Assembly: GCA_023399055.1 (NCBI GenBank)
Contig: JAEWQV010000014.1
Location: 620,001 to 684,000, forward strand
DNA length: 64,000 nt
Reading direction: 5' to 3'
Source of the DNA: Bacillota bacterium
GTDB lineage: Bacteria > Bacillota > Clostridia > Lachnospirales > Lachnospiraceae
Both the position numbers and the translations under genes were made by a program. The stretch's first letter is position 1; every line of letters begins with the position of its first letter. Positions 26,558-36,332 of the stretch are shown here, piece by piece. The notes below the pieces were generated by a model that made no database searches, was not told where the DNA came from, and worked only from the letters and a program-made list of their open reading frames with translations.

Positions 26558-27412
26558 TTATAGAGTAATGGCATGCTCGCGTGACTTAATTCGGTAGTTG
26601 GTCGGTGATACCCCTCTCTTGGCTGTAAATTGTTTGATAAAATAAGTGTCATACTCAAATCCAGTCGAACGTGCAATTTCCTCCAAACTCATATCCGTAT
26701 GAATTAGCAGATCGCCTGCGAGTTGTAAACGATATAACATCAAATATCCCATCGCCGTGCATCCAAACTGTTCTTTAAACATTTCATTCAAAGAAACACG
26801 GTTTAGGTGTGCACTGCGAGTCAACTCCTGCAAAGTTATTTTATTGAAATAATTTGTGTAGATATACTCCAGGGCTAAGTTAACCGGTGATTGATCCAAT
26901 TGGCATTCCAATAACTCCAGTAGTCCGAGTATCTGTATCAAGTATTTTTTTATTCTACAGGCCCAAAGTGCATCACTTTGTGCGTTCGTTTCCATCCCCA
27001 AGATAAAAAACCACTCAAATATTTTAGAATAAGCCTTTGAGGATACAGGATAGACCCCAATCCGATTATCTTCTCTTTTAAAAAGGGAAAGTCCCGTTTG
27101 TATTCTTAAGTTCGTAGATACTTTATCCTGAATATCTGAAACTCGAACACTAGTTAGAAAATCCGTATGAAAACAAAAGGATTGTGCCGAGACATTATCC
27201 TTATTCGATATCTTAAGTTTATCCTCCTTTGATAAGCATAAAAAGCCCGGTGCAGATAATTTCATTGGGCGTCCATTCAGTATTCCCTTAATACTCCCAT
27301 TTGAAATTAGAACCATCGTATAACGATCTGCATACGGAAGTGAGTGAAACTCCTCAACGGCAACGAACTCTATATTAACAATTCTTTTTTTATATCGATC
27401 AAATTGTGGCAT
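26558..27412 (-). CDS. AraC-family transcriptional regulator
   Basis: A 284-aa regulator with an N-terminal cupin-like ligand domain (about 15-150; YTMVLISNGSIKGILNGRPM) and a C-terminal double helix-turn-helix (about 180-280; LQELTRSAHLNRVSLNEMFK and EEIARSTGFEYDTYFIKQF). AGGAG precedes the ATG. It is divergent from the epoxide hydrolase-like gene with 200 bases between, the usual layout for a local activator or repressor. The effector is unknown. Confidence 0.88.
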   Translation of the reverse strand: MPQFDRYKKRIVNIEFVAVEEFHSLPYADRYTMVLISNGSIKGILNGRPMKLSAPGFLCLSKEDKLKISNKDNVSAQSFCFHTDFLTSVRVSDIQDKVSTNLRIQTGLSLFKREDNRIGVYPVSSKAYSKIFEWFFILGMETNAQSDALWACRIKKYLIQILGLLELLECQLDQSPVNLALEYIYTNYFNKITLQELTRSAHLNRVSLNEMFKEQFGCTAMGYLMLYRLQLAGDLLIHTDMSLEEIARSTGFEYDTYFIKQFTAKRGVSPTNYRIKSREHAITL

Positions 27413-27613
27413 CTGACGCTCCTATCTGCAGATTGTATAGTTTAAAACTACATATATTGCATTGTATCCGACTTTTTTAGTGTTAGACTAATTGCATAGA
27501 TTACGCCGTATCCGTTCACTACTTTGATAGTTATACTCGAAGCTACATTGTAATCTCTGGTTTTAAAATGGTCATTTATATTCATAATAACTGCATCAAG
27601 AAAGGAGCGCAAT

Positions 27614-28762
27614 ATGCCTATAGAACAATTTCGCATTAAAGTAGATCAGGAGGTTCTTGATGACCTAACCTGTCGACTCAAACATATCAGGTGGCAAAGG
27701 GATTCAGCTCATACCAATTGGGAACGAGGTACCAACCTTGCTTATTTGCAATCACTTATCTCATATTGGCTTAGTGATTATGATTGGCGTATGCAGGAAG
27801 CAAAGTTAAATCAATTCTCTCAGTTTCTTTGTAATGTCGATGGAATCGATCTACACTTTATTCATGAGCGAGGAAAAGGGCCAAATCCAATCCCAATCAT
27901 TCTTACCCATGGATGGCCCGACAGCTACTTACGCTACCTGAAACTTATTCCACTATTAACTGATCCCGTGAGTTATGGTGGCAATGCAGAAGATTCCTTC
28001 GATGTAATAATACCCTCGATTCCTGGGTTTGGATTCTCCAGCTATCCTACAACTGGTGGTATCAATAATTGCTTCGTCGCAGACCTTTGGGCAAAACTTA
28101 TGACAAAAGAGCTTGGTTATGAAAAGTTTATCGCGGGTGGTGGTGACCTTGGTTCCGGCATTACCAGATATTTAGCAGCAAAGCATCCCAAGCTATTATA
28201 TGGAATTCATCTGACTGACATTGGCATATTAAGAGATCTTTTGCAGGCACAATCCAGTGACATTCTTTCATCAGAAGAACAGGAATATAGAACGAAAGCT
28301 CAAAAATGGATGGCAAAGGAAGGAGCGTATATGTCCATTCAGTCTACAAAGCCAGATACCCTGGCATATGGACTCTCAGATTCCCCCGTTGGCTTAGCCG
28401 GTTGGTTAATTGAGAAATTCCACGAATGGAGTGATTGTAATGGCAATCTTAATCAAAGCTTCACTCGGGATGAGCTAATTACAAATCTAATGATTTATTG
28501 GGTTACAAATTCAATCAGTTCTGCGAATGCAATTTACTATGAAAACCTGCATTCCTTACCACCCTTGGAGTATATATCTGTACCTACCGGGCTTGCTCTT
28601 TTTGCTGGTGATGTATTGCTGCCTCCGAAGGAACGAATTAAGAAATATGTAAATGTAACGTCACTAACTACAATCCCATCTGGCGGTCATTTTACTGCTA
28701 TGGAGGATCCTGAACTTATGGCTGAAGATATACGAACTTTCTGTAGAACTTTTCGGAAATAA
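27614..28762 (+). CDS. Epoxide hydrolase-like alpha/beta hydrolase
   Basis: A 382-aa soluble enzyme with an N-terminal EHN domain (about 1-110) and an alpha/beta-hydrolase fold. Oxyanion motif HGWPDS (99-104), nucleophile elbow GGGDLGS with Asp178, and a C-terminal catalytic His in SGGHFTAMEDP fit microsomal-type epoxide hydrolases, which open epoxides to diols. AAAGGAG precedes the ATG. The divergent AraC gene probably regulates it. Natural substrate unknown; a haloacid- or juvenile-hormone-like role cannot be separated by sequence alone. Confidence 0.88.
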   Translation: MPIEQFRIKVDQEVLDDLTCRLKHIRWQRDSAHTNWERGTNLAYLQSLISYWLSDYDWRMQEAKLNQFSQFLCNVDGIDLHFIHERGKGPNPIPIILTHGWPDSYLRYLKLIPLLTDPVSYGGNAEDSFDVIIPSIPGFGFSSYPTTGGINNCFVADLWAKLMTKELGYEKFIAGGGDLGSGITRYLAAKHPKLLYGIHLTDIGILRDLLQAQSSDILSSEEQEYRTKAQKWMAKEGAYMSIQSTKPDTLAYGLSDSPVGLAGWLIEKFHEWSDCNGNLNQSFTRDELITNLMIYWVTNSISSANAIYYENLHSLPPLEYISVPTGLALFAGDVLLPPKERIKKYVNVTSLTTIPSGGHFTAMEDPELMAEDIRTFCRTFRK

Positions 28763-28786
28763 AATAACATAATATAAAACAATAAA

Positions 28787-28859
28787 AATAAGGATTTCTA
28801 GGAATTGACCTCCGCTCTTATTTGATTGCGGAACCCTCAATTCTTCGAAATCCTTATTG
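28787..28859. terminator. Bidirectional terminator between convergent genes
   Basis: AATAAGGATTTC pairs with GAAATCCTTATT, with an inner CCGC/GCGG stem and AT-rich flanks on both sides. It separates the epoxide hydrolase gene from the convergent zinc-ribbon gene. Confidence 0.7.
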
Positions 28860-28870
28860 ATTATAACACT

Positions 28871-29023
28871 TTATTTACTACATCGTTTACAAACACTTTG
28901 CTGTTTATTATCTTCCCTTAATTTGGTCCATAATAATTTTAATCCTGTACGATTACATGCAGGACAAGTGCCACGCCAGCCTGGTACTGCTTTGGCATGT
29001 TTCCCTCTTTTTGGTTTTGACAT
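28871..29023 (-). CDS. Small zinc-ribbon protein (50 aa)
   Basis: A 50-aa basic protein starting MSKPKRGKHAKAVPGWRGTC. Two cysteine pairs, CPAC (20-23) and CKRC (45-48), form a likely zinc ribbon, with the RTGLKLLW segment between. GAGAGGTAAT precedes the ATG at 29023. Proteins with this KRGKHAK.VPGWRG start occur in Firmicutes, as I recall, without assigned function; size and charge suggest ribosome or RNA binding. It is convergent with the epoxide hydrolase gene. Confidence 0.75.
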   Translation of the reverse strand: MSKPKRGKHAKAVPGWRGTCPACNRTGLKLLWTKLREDNKQQSVCKRCSK

Positions 29024-29146
29024 ATAATTACCTCTCATCTACATTATGATAAGGACAATTATATTTCTTTTATAGTATTTTGCTATTCACTTTATGCCCA
29101 AATCTGCACAGTTTAATTTTACCTGTTCCGCTCTGGCTATCACATT

Positions 29147-30025
29147 TTATTCTTTGATTGGCAACCAGACTTCTGCACGCAGAACATTCTCCTTCTCATC
29201 CATCCAGGACTCTTTTTCAATAATAATCTGGTCTCCTATTTTATACCCGGAAGTATATAGCCAATTCGTATAGATATAGGTCCAAACCTTTGGTAAGCCT
29301 TCCATATGCTCTCCAACATACGTAAATACTGCCCAGGTGGTTTCAGGCACATCAATCACCGTAAAGGATTCTTCCAGCTCTTGAGAAGGCTTTTCCCATC
29401 CGTACATGAAATGTGTCCGTTCTTCACAATCTTTAAAAAATATACCATGTAAGAGATGAAATGGGTAGTTATCTCCCACCGGAAAGCCTGCTGCTATATT
29501 GACAGCTGCATGACTACCATTTTCTACAACCATTTCACCATAATTCTTTATAAAATCAATAGCGTATTTGTGTTCCATAGGAACTATGATATCATTTTTA
29601 CCAAACAATTGATAAGGTTCTGTTTTTTCAATTTTAAATCCAATAATATCATTCCCTCGTACTGCAATATTCAAGTAAATTGGAGGATAAATCTTAATCC
29701 CCATCCCTTTTTTCCTGACATCTGAGGGGGTTACACCATGAAACAGCTGAAAAGCACGACTAAAGGAAGAATGAGATTCATAGCGATATTTTATAGCAAT
29801 ATCAATTATTTTTATATTCGTTTCCTGAACATCAAAGCCTGCTAACGTCATCCTTCTACCTCTAATATATTCTGCTATTGGTATTCCAGTTAGAAAAGAA
29901 AACAATCGCTGAAAGTGAAATACAGATACCCCCATGGTCTTTGCAAGATCTTCATATTTAATATCATCACATATATTATCTTCTATCGTCTTTATAGCGT
30001 CGTTAAATACCGTACTAATGTCCAT
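29147..30025 (-). CDS. AraC regulator with GyrI-like effector domain
   Basis: A 292-aa protein with an N-terminal AraC helix-turn-helix pair (about 5-105; YEDLAKTMGVSVFHFQRLFS, ITPSDVRKKG-like end) and a C-terminal GyrI-like small-molecule-binding domain (about 130-290; ETTWAVFTYVGEHMEGLPKVW). Rob and SoxS-like proteins with this order bind drugs or other small ligands. GAGGATATC precedes the ATG. A GNAT gene lies 54 bases upstream in the same direction. Confidence 0.88.
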   Translation of the reverse strand: MDISTVFNDAIKTIEDNICDDIKYEDLAKTMGVSVFHFQRLFSFLTGIPIAEYIRGRRMTLAGFDVQETNIKIIDIAIKYRYESHSSFSRAFQLFHGVTPSDVRKKGMGIKIYPPIYLNIAVRGNDIIGFKIEKTEPYQLFGKNDIIVPMEHKYAIDFIKNYGEMVVENGSHAAVNIAAGFPVGDNYPFHLLHGIFFKDCEERTHFMYGWEKPSQELEESFTVIDVPETTWAVFTYVGEHMEGLPKVWTYIYTNWLYTSGYKIGDQIIIEKESWMDEKENVLRAEVWLPIKE

Positions 30026-30079
30026 GATATCCTCTTCTAATCTTTAAATGTTACTATAACTACTTATGAATTTTCACAC

Positions 30080-30976
30080 TCACCCATTAATAGGGTATTC
30101 ATAAGCAATTACTCCTTCCACCTGGATAAAGCCCTCTTTAAGATAAAGCTCCTTAGCCGTTTCGTTTTCTGCATTAACACACAGCATTGTCTTTTTGTAA
30201 TTCTTTTTATCTGCAAAATCAATGGAGGCTCTTAGCAACTGCCTGCCCAAGCCTTTCCCTTGATGTGAAGGAAGAACAGCTAATGGACCGATATTCATAA
30301 CTGATTCACCATTATAATCATCCTTCGCTCCTCTAATAATACCTACAGGATTATTATCATGCATTAAAAACAATAGTCCGCCTTCTAGATAATCGGAACT
30401 ACTCACTAGCTTTTGAACCATTTCTATGGTTACCGGGGTTGAATTGCCCTTTAGATTAGCAAAGGCTGTATTTCTGATGAAACACCATTCTTCTTCATCT
30501 TTATTGGGTTGAAATTCTCTAATTGAATAACCCTCGGGTAAATGAATAACCTGTGGTTCTGTAATTTCTTTCATCAAGAGATATACGAATCTTTCAACCT
30601 TAAAGTTAAGACTTTTTATAATATCAGAAAGTTCGCTGTTCATAAACGGAACAAATATAAATACTTTATCAATACCATTTATGTGTTTTAACAATTCTGA
30701 TAGCAAACTATCATAAATATTCTGGTCCTTCACCTCTGAATAGAAAATACGAAAACGTCCTCGCTTTCCTCTTCGGTGATAATCATCTAGGATAAGTGAA
30801 ACTCCTGCAATTATACTATTATCTTTTTTTACGATAAAGGTAGGATTATCCTCATCTGGAACAAATGTCTTCATATTTTCATCATATAAAAAGGAATCAT
30901 CTACCTTATTTCTATTTCTAAGACAAAATGATATAAATTCATCTTTATCGTAATGTAGTAATTTTTCTACCTGCAT
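30080..30976 (-). CDS. GNAT-family N-acetyltransferase
   Basis: A 298-aa soluble protein with a C-terminal GNAT domain: the acetyl-CoA loop LPSHQGKGLGRQLL near 235 and the ENETAKELYLKEGF segment near 270 are clear. The N-terminal half also resembles a GNAT fold without the loop, suggesting a tandem domain. The ATG at 30976 was chosen because AGAGGAATTT precedes it; an ATG at 31000 lacks a site. Substrate unknown. Confidence 0.85.
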   Translation of the reverse strand: MQVEKLLHYDKDEFISFCLRNRNKVDDSFLYDENMKTFVPDEDNPTFIVKKDNSIIAGVSLILDDYHRRGKRGRFRIFYSEVKDQNIYDSLLSELLKHINGIDKVFIFVPFMNSELSDIIKSLNFKVERFVYLLMKEITEPQVIHLPEGYSIREFQPNKDEEEWCFIRNTAFANLKGNSTPVTIEMVQKLVSSSDYLEGGLLFLMHDNNPVGIIRGAKDDYNGESVMNIGPLAVLPSHQGKGLGRQLLRASIDFADKKNYKKTMLCVNAENETAKELYLKEGFIQVEGVIAYEYPING

Positions 30977-31022
30977 AAATTCCTCTTCTCTTCTGTTCAT
31001 AGTAAGTATTTATAATGATAAA

Positions 31023-31541
31023 TTATACTATCTTTTTACAAGGTAAATAATAACCAAAGGTAAAAATGTTATTACCATCTTCTTCAATATTTGCATACTT
31101 TTCAAAGGAATAGTATTCCATTGAAATCCCTACAATAGAGTAATCTGGTGTATATCCATTCGCTTTCATAATCTTCTCTGTTTTGGAATGAGCTCCTTTT
31201 TCCAACTTCGATGTATTCCCCTGGATCCATCCAATACCCATAAGACAGTCTGGAATATCACGGTAAGCGAAGCCCTCTGGAACATTGGTATTAGGCTCTG
31301 CAAATATCCCGGCAATATAAATAAATTCCTTTGTCTGCGGATTGTACTCCCCCATCCATCCAATGTTGTCACCTAGTGGAGATACTCGCCCAGGTAAATC
31401 TTGAAGAAAATTATTTGTTCCATCCTTTAATATCGATTTCCATAAATCCGGTACAGGATTTTTCTTTCCAACAACAACTTCTTTTCCTATGAATCTAACA
31501 GCTTTAAAGTTTTGTACTTCAAAAGAAATATTTACCCCCAT
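31023..31541 (-). CDS. GyrI-like / AraC effector-binding domain protein
   Basis: A 172-aa stand-alone effector-binding domain (SVGISMEYYSFEKYA and IDVPEG-type strands; ends TFGYYLPCKK). It has no DNA-binding part. CGGAGG precedes the ATG. It is flanked by two AraC regulators that carry the same kind of domain fused to helix-turn-helix motifs, so it may bind the same ligands or have arisen by loss of the HTH. Function otherwise unknown. Confidence 0.82.
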   Translation of the reverse strand: MGVNISFEVQNFKAVRFIGKEVVVGKKNPVPDLWKSILKDGTNNFLQDLPGRVSPLGDNIGWMGEYNPQTKEFIYIAGIFAEPNTNVPEGFAYRDIPDCLMGIGWIQGNTSKLEKGAHSKTEKIMKANGYTPDYSIVGISMEYYSFEKYANIEEDGNNIFTFGYYLPCKKIV

Positions 31542-31598
31542 AAAACCTCCGATATTTTATAAGATTGTTTTTATTGTCATATCTCTGTTCATACCCAT

Positions 31599-32498
31599 TT
31601 ACTTTAACGGAAATAACAATTCCATATAAGACGCTTCCGGTGCACTGCTATAATACAACTCCGGAGCAAATGCATCCATCTCCAGGTTGTGATTCTCAAG
31701 CCATAAACCGCTGTATTTTATGGCTTTGTTCAGTGCAACGGTCACTAGTTCAGTAAAATCCTTTGCTTCAAAACCACAGACAATATATTCTCTTGCAGGC
31801 AACTGCCACATTTGAAAATTACCATCTGTTACCCCAGATTCAACCTCTGCTCCTGCGAAATAAGTAAAACATCCCTCTGGCGCATCACCCAAGTAAGCAA
31901 CTCCTACCTCACATCCATTTGAAATACGGTTAATACGGTTTTTCTCCTGGTGGAATTGTCTCCATATTTTACCAGGTACATCGATACCGGTAGTCTCCCC
32001 AACAGGTAACTGTTCTGCAATTGGTACATAGCCACTTACTCCAATGAAACTAATCGGTTCCTCAATAATTTTTCGGTTTATTTCTAATACAAGCCCCTCA
32101 CTTATCAGTGGTACACCTTCATCAATTAAGGTATATCCCAGCAACAAATCTGGTTTATCAAATTGATTGAGCGAAATCGTCTTTCTCCTGTATTGCTCCG
32201 GTGTCATACCATACACCTCTTTAAAGGCTCTGGTAAAAGTTTCATGGCTGCCGAAACCATACGCTAAGGCAATATCGAGAATTCGGTTATTTTTGTTCTG
32301 TAAAACTTCAAGCACAATCGCCATTCGTCGCAGTTTTATATAATCTCTAACTGGCCGTTTCACCAGACGGCTGAATAACCGCTGATAATAGAACAAGGAT
32401 AGCGAGGCAATATCGGCTAAGTCTTCTATTTTTATTTCCTCTACTATATGTTCCTCAATATAATCCAGTGTTTTCTGAATTGCTTCCCATGCATGCAT
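31599..32498 (-). CDS. AraC regulator with GyrI-like effector domain
   Basis: About 299 aa: AraC HTH pair (about 10-105; IEDLADIASLSLFYYQRLFS and ILDIALAYGFGSHETFTRAF) followed by a GyrI-like effector domain (about 125-295; PVGETTGIDVPGKIWRQF). Same architecture as the gene at 29147-30025. AGGAGG lies eight bases before the ATG at 32498; a GTG three codons earlier sits too close to it. Possibly a sensor of amphipathic or cationic compounds (family knowledge). Confidence 0.88.
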   Translation of the reverse strand: MHAWEAIQKTLDYIEEHIVEEIKIEDLADIASLSLFYYQRLFSRLVKRPVRDYIKLRRMAIVLEVLQNKNNRILDIALAYGFGSHETFTRAFKEVYGMTPEQYRRKTISLNQFDKPDLLLGYTLIDEGVPLISEGLVLEINRKIIEEPISFIGVSGYVPIAEQLPVGETTGIDVPGKIWRQFHQEKNRINRISNGCEVGVAYLGDAPEGCFTYFAGAEVESGVTDGNFQMWQLPAREYIVCGFEAKDFTELVTVALNKAIKYSGLWLENHNLEMDAFAPELYYSSAPEASYMELLFPLK

Positions 32499-32578
32499 CG
32501 TGTGCACCTCCTACATGGATAGGGTATCATAAATATTTCATTTCTGCTTGACCAGGTCTGCCTTATTTGCGAACCCTA

Positions 32579-33583
32579 CTATAAGATTACAACACCCTTC
32601 TCCTCCATGTCCTCTACCATACCATCTTCCCACACAGAGGCTTGCACTTCTCCAATATGTACTTTATCCATGAAATACATACAAATTCTGGACTGTCCAA
32701 TCCCGCCACCGATAGTAAACGGCAATCGATTATTCAGGATATCCTTGTGATATGGTAATTCCCTTCTATCGTCGGCATTGGCAATTGTCAATTGTCTGTC
32801 CATAGCTTCGGCATCCACTCTTATTCCCATCGAGGATACTTCAAATGCAATATCTAAAAGATTGTGATATAAAATCAAATCACCATTTAAGCTCCAATCA
32901 TCATAATCTGGTGCACGTCCATCATGACGTTCACCATTGGCTAATTTATCTCCTATCTTCATTACGAATATTGCACCTTTTTCCCTTACATAAGCCGCTT
33001 CTCTATCCTTTGAAGAAAGATCAGGATATAAATCCGCAAGTTCCTGACTCATAATAAATGTTACTTCGTTCGGTAATTTAGCTTCAAACTGTGCGAATTT
33101 GCTGCCAACAAATTTTTCTGTCTCCAAAAACGCTTCATAAATTCTATTCACCGTACTTTTTAAATACGCAAGGGTTCGCTCTTCTCGTAAAATTACTTTT
33201 TCCCAATCCCACTGGTCAACATAGATGGAATGGATATTATCCAATGTTTCATCACATCGAATCGCATTCATATCGGTATACAAACCTTCTCCAACACCAA
33301 ACTTATACCTCTTAAGTGCAAGCCTCTTCCATTTTGCAAGTGATTGAACTACTTCACAGGTTCTATTTTGTGTACCAATTCCAGCAAAGGAAACAGGATG
33401 CTCCACACCATTTAAATTGTCATTTAAGCCTGTCTTAGGTAACACGAATAAAGGTGCAGAAACCCTTGTAAGATTTAACTTATCTGCTAGGCTATCTTCA
33501 AAATAATCCTTAATAAGTTTGATTGCTGCTTCTGTTTCTCTTAACGTTGTCTTGCTGGAATATCCCTCCGGTATATAGTGCAT
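32579..33583 (-). CDS. asnA: Aspartate-ammonia ligase (asparagine synthetase A)
   Basis: A 334-aa enzyme of the class II aminoacyl-tRNA-synthetase fold making asparagine from aspartate, ammonia and ATP. PLFVLPKTGLNDNLNG near the N-terminus, the YVDQWDWEKVI motif and GGGIGQSRICMYFMDKVHIG at the C-terminus are characteristic. Length is normal. Probably a monocistronic housekeeping gene; no T-box was seen in the short upstream gap. Confidence 0.95.
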   Translation of the reverse strand: MHYIPEGYSSKTTLRETEAAIKLIKDYFEDSLADKLNLTRVSAPLFVLPKTGLNDNLNGVEHPVSFAGIGTQNRTCEVVQSLAKWKRLALKRYKFGVGEGLYTDMNAIRCDETLDNIHSIYVDQWDWEKVILREERTLAYLKSTVNRIYEAFLETEKFVGSKFAQFEAKLPNEVTFIMSQELADLYPDLSSKDREAAYVREKGAIFVMKIGDKLANGERHDGRAPDYDDWSLNGDLILYHNLLDIAFEVSSMGIRVDAEAMDRQLTIANADDRRELPYHKDILNNRLPFTIGGGIGQSRICMYFMDKVHIGEVQASVWEDGMVEDMEEKGVVIL

Positions 33584-33710
33584 ATGTGCCCTCCAATTTA
33601 TATAATAGTTTGTAACTTATGTAAAAGTAGATATCTTAATACAATCGTTTCCTTAAAGTTATTCCTAGTTATTCTAGAATTTTATGTTTAAAAATTACCT
33701 TAATTATTAT

Positions 33711-34838
33711 TTATCGTTTATTGCTGTACATAAGTGCATCAATATACTTGAAGAAATCATCTGCCTTCATTCTTAGCTTATAATCATATACTGCATATCC
33801 AATCGTAACGCTTAGCTTGTACACTTTTTGAGACTCCTGATTGAATTTTTCTACATTACTTTTCAATCTTGCAACTGTAGTCTCAAGAATCCTTGTATCT
33901 CCACTCTCCAGTATCACAAAGAATTCATCTCCACCATACCTAGCAACAAAATCATTTCTTTTTATGGATTTTTTAATTATATCTGCTGCATTTTTAATTG
34001 CTTCGTCACCAATATCATGACCAAAAGTGTCATTAATCACTTTAAATCCATCCAGGTCAATGAGCAGTGCAGAAAATGTTTCATGTTCCTTAGCGTTTTT
34101 TATTTTCACTTCAAGATATTTATCTAATTGCCTTCTATTATATACACCTGTCAGATAATCTGTATTCAAACTGGAATCTTGAATATTAAAATAAATAATT
34201 AATAAGGATACCATCATCCCTGACCAGGCTAATGCCCAACCATAAAATAGTATTTGAATGGTAGCCCCAACTGTTATGGGCAATATGAATACCAACATGG
34301 ATAAGTAATATCTTTTTTCTATCCTTTTCCTATGCTTGAATACGTAATACATCGAATAGATTAATAGTATGTAACAGTAAAAGATATGAATTAAATACAG
34401 ATTCCCTCTGGAATATATATTGTTACTATCCACATAGAAAAACCAACCAGTGTGTAAACTGGCAATCGACATAACACCATTAATAACAAATAGGATTGGT
34501 AATATATACTTAAAAAATCTTAGTTGTTTTTCATTTTCTTTAATTTGATAGCTTACATATAAAACCCATAAGGTTCCTGCAATCGGTTCAATTACAAAGA
34601 GCATAAGATTAAATACTTTATTAAGCAATAAAAATTGCACACCTGGTAACCCATCGAATACCCATGCTCCTACATCACTAAAGATTAATAGTATATTTGT
34701 CAGAACTAATCCTAAAAATATTCTATAGCTAATAAATATCTTCTCTAACTTGTTTCTCGCATTGTAATAAATAAAAATTAATATAATTAACGATAATGCA
34801 CTCGAATCTATAGTTTTGAAATTATCCATATTTTCCAT
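33711..34838 (-). CDS. Membrane diguanylate cyclase (GGDEF)
   Basis: A 375-aa protein with about seven membrane helices (residues 10-215) and a C-terminal GGDEF domain (about 220-375). The active-site motif is an intact RYGGDEF, so c-di-GMP synthesis is likely. No RxxD inhibitory site was noted in the usual position. The membrane part resembles 7TM sensor modules of unknown ligand. With the EAL enzyme at 2439-3281 it gives the window one maker and one breaker of c-di-GMP. Confidence 0.9.
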   Translation of the reverse strand: MENMDNFKTIDSSALSLIILIFIYYNARNKLEKIFISYRIFLGLVLTNILLIFSDVGAWVFDGLPGVQFLLLNKVFNLMLFVIEPIAGTLWVLYVSYQIKENEKQLRFFKYILPILFVINGVMSIASLHTGWFFYVDSNNIYSRGNLYLIHIFYCYILLIYSMYYVFKHRKRIEKRYYLSMLVFILPITVGATIQILFYGWALAWSGMMVSLLIIYFNIQDSSLNTDYLTGVYNRRQLDKYLEVKIKNAKEHETFSALLIDLDGFKVINDTFGHDIGDEAIKNAADIIKKSIKRNDFVARYGGDEFFVILESGDTRILETTVARLKSNVEKFNQESQKVYKLSVTIGYAVYDYKLRMKADDFFKYIDALMYSNKR

Positions 34839-35046
34839 CCTATATGATAATACATTTGCTTCAATTTATTATAGCATTAAAGCTATTACTATAACAAGAG
34901 ATTAAATGTCTTTACGTAAACCCAAAATTCAGAGCAGTTTAAAGACCTATTTACATTATCTTTACTTAATAGTCTTCTTTAGCACTGTCAAGGTATTAGA
35001 TGTACTGCTATAACTTTTTAATAAGCTTTCGTATTTAAGGATTTTA

Positions 35047-35075
35047 TTGTAATGAGTGATGGAGAATAGTACAAT
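35047..35075 (+). promoter_or_regulatory. Predicted promoter of the dehydrogenase gene
   Basis: TTGTAA (35047-35052) and TACAAT (35070-35075) are separated by 17 bases, and the start codon is 55 bases downstream. Confidence 0.5.
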
Positions 35076-35129
35076 ATAAATATAAGAAATGAGGCACATA
35101 ATTGCATGATAGACAAAGGAGACAAAATT

Positions 35130-36080
35130 ATGAATGATAAAACGGTGGTGTTAAATGCAAGCCTGGTAAATTATGATGGAAACGTAGATTACTCACAAAT
35201 TGCATCTGAGGTAGTAATCTATGATGAAACACCTGAAAATAAAATCTTGGAACGAGTGGATGGGTTTACAATTGTTGTAACAAAAGAAATGAAAGTTAGC
35301 GGTGACATTATTAGACAATTCCCTGATAGTGTTAAGATGATCTGTGAAGCCGGAACAGGATATAATAACATAGATTTGGAGGCAGTACGTGAAAAGGGAA
35401 TTATATTATGCAACATTCCCGCATATAGCAGTGAAAGGGTAGCACATACAGCAATACTAATGATTTTAAATCTGGCAAGCTCTATGCAGAAACAGCTTCG
35501 TATGCTTTCGGTAGGAAACCACGACAATTTCCATAAGCACTTAATGGTAGACCATGTAGAATTAAACGGTAAAACCTTGGGTGTAGTCGGTTATGGAAAT
35601 ATTGCAAAAGAAACAATAAAAGTGGCACAAGCACTGGGTATGAAGATTTTAGTGTCTACCAGAACCCCCAAAGCAGCTGAAGAGGGAATTCACTTTACAA
35701 CTACAGAACAACTTTTAAAGCAAAGCGACTTTATATCTCTCAATTGCCCATTAAACGATTCCACCAGGCATATGATTAATAAAGAAACCTTGGCAATGAT
35801 GAAACCAACTGCCTATTTAATCAACACTGCAAGGGGCGCACTTATTGATGAACAAGCATTGATTTATGCCTTACAAAATAATGTCATTGCAGGTGCAGGA
35901 TTAGATGTACAGGAAGTAGAACCCTTAGATGATGCGAGTCCATTGTATACCATGGATAATGTCATCCTTACTCCGCACATGGGATGGCGGGGATTAGAAA
36001 CCAGACAACGTTTAGTATCCTTAATCCAGAAAAATATTAGTGCTTTTTCGAAAGGACAGCCTATTAATAGAGTAGACTAA
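35130..36080 (+). CDS. D-isomer-specific 2-hydroxyacid dehydrogenase
   Basis: A 316-aa NAD-dependent enzyme reducing 2-keto acids or oxidising D-2-hydroxyacids. The Rossmann motif GVVGYGNIAKETI (about residues 142-154) and catalytic Arg (NTARGALID), Glu (QEVEPL) and His (LTPHMGW) are present. It resembles glycerate dehydrogenase / hydroxypyruvate reductase more than lactate dehydrogenase, from the shape of the motif set. The ATG at 35130 follows AAAGGAG; an upstream ATG at 35106 does not. It has its own promoter and terminator. Confidence 0.92.
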   Translation: MNDKTVVLNASLVNYDGNVDYSQIASEVVIYDETPENKILERVDGFTIVVTKEMKVSGDIIRQFPDSVKMICEAGTGYNNIDLEAVREKGIILCNIPAYSSERVAHTAILMILNLASSMQKQLRMLSVGNHDNFHKHLMVDHVELNGKTLGVVGYGNIAKETIKVAQALGMKILVSTRTPKAAEEGIHFTTTEQLLKQSDFISLNCPLNDSTRHMINKETLAMMKPTAYLINTARGALIDEQALIYALQNNVIAGAGLDVQEVEPLDDASPLYTMDNVILTPHMGWRGLETRQRLVSLIQKNISAFSKGQPINRVD

Positions 36081-36153
36081 ACAAAATAATTGCATTATTA
36101 TAATATAATTCCTAAAATATTTATCCAACTCCATATTCATTAAATACAATGTT

Positions 36154-36198
36154 ATGCCCCTATAGTGGTGCGAAGCGCCATTATAAGGGCATTTTTTT
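36154..36198 (+). terminator. Terminator of the dehydrogenase gene
   Basis: ATGCCCCTATAGTGG.GC pairs with GC.CCATTATAAGGGCAT across a GCGAAGC-type turn, followed by seven T residues. Confidence 0.9.
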
Positions 36199-36332
36199 AT
36201 AACTCACTCTTTTAGACGATCACAAATTCATTTCCAGATAGTTTATCGCTTTTTGCTTTATTTGTCCTCAAAAGAAATCATTAATCTGAAAAGCTTAGCC
36301 ATGAACTGATATGTTTACTACGTATGTGCTGT

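Noticed and set aside
27448..27636. 62-aa minus-strand frame in the AraC/epoxide hydrolase gap
   Set aside because: It overlaps the start of the hydrolase gene and lacks a convincing binding site.
32579..33710. T-box riboswitch for asparagine upstream of asnA
   Set aside because: The gap is only about 130 bases and no T-box motif with specifier stem was seen.
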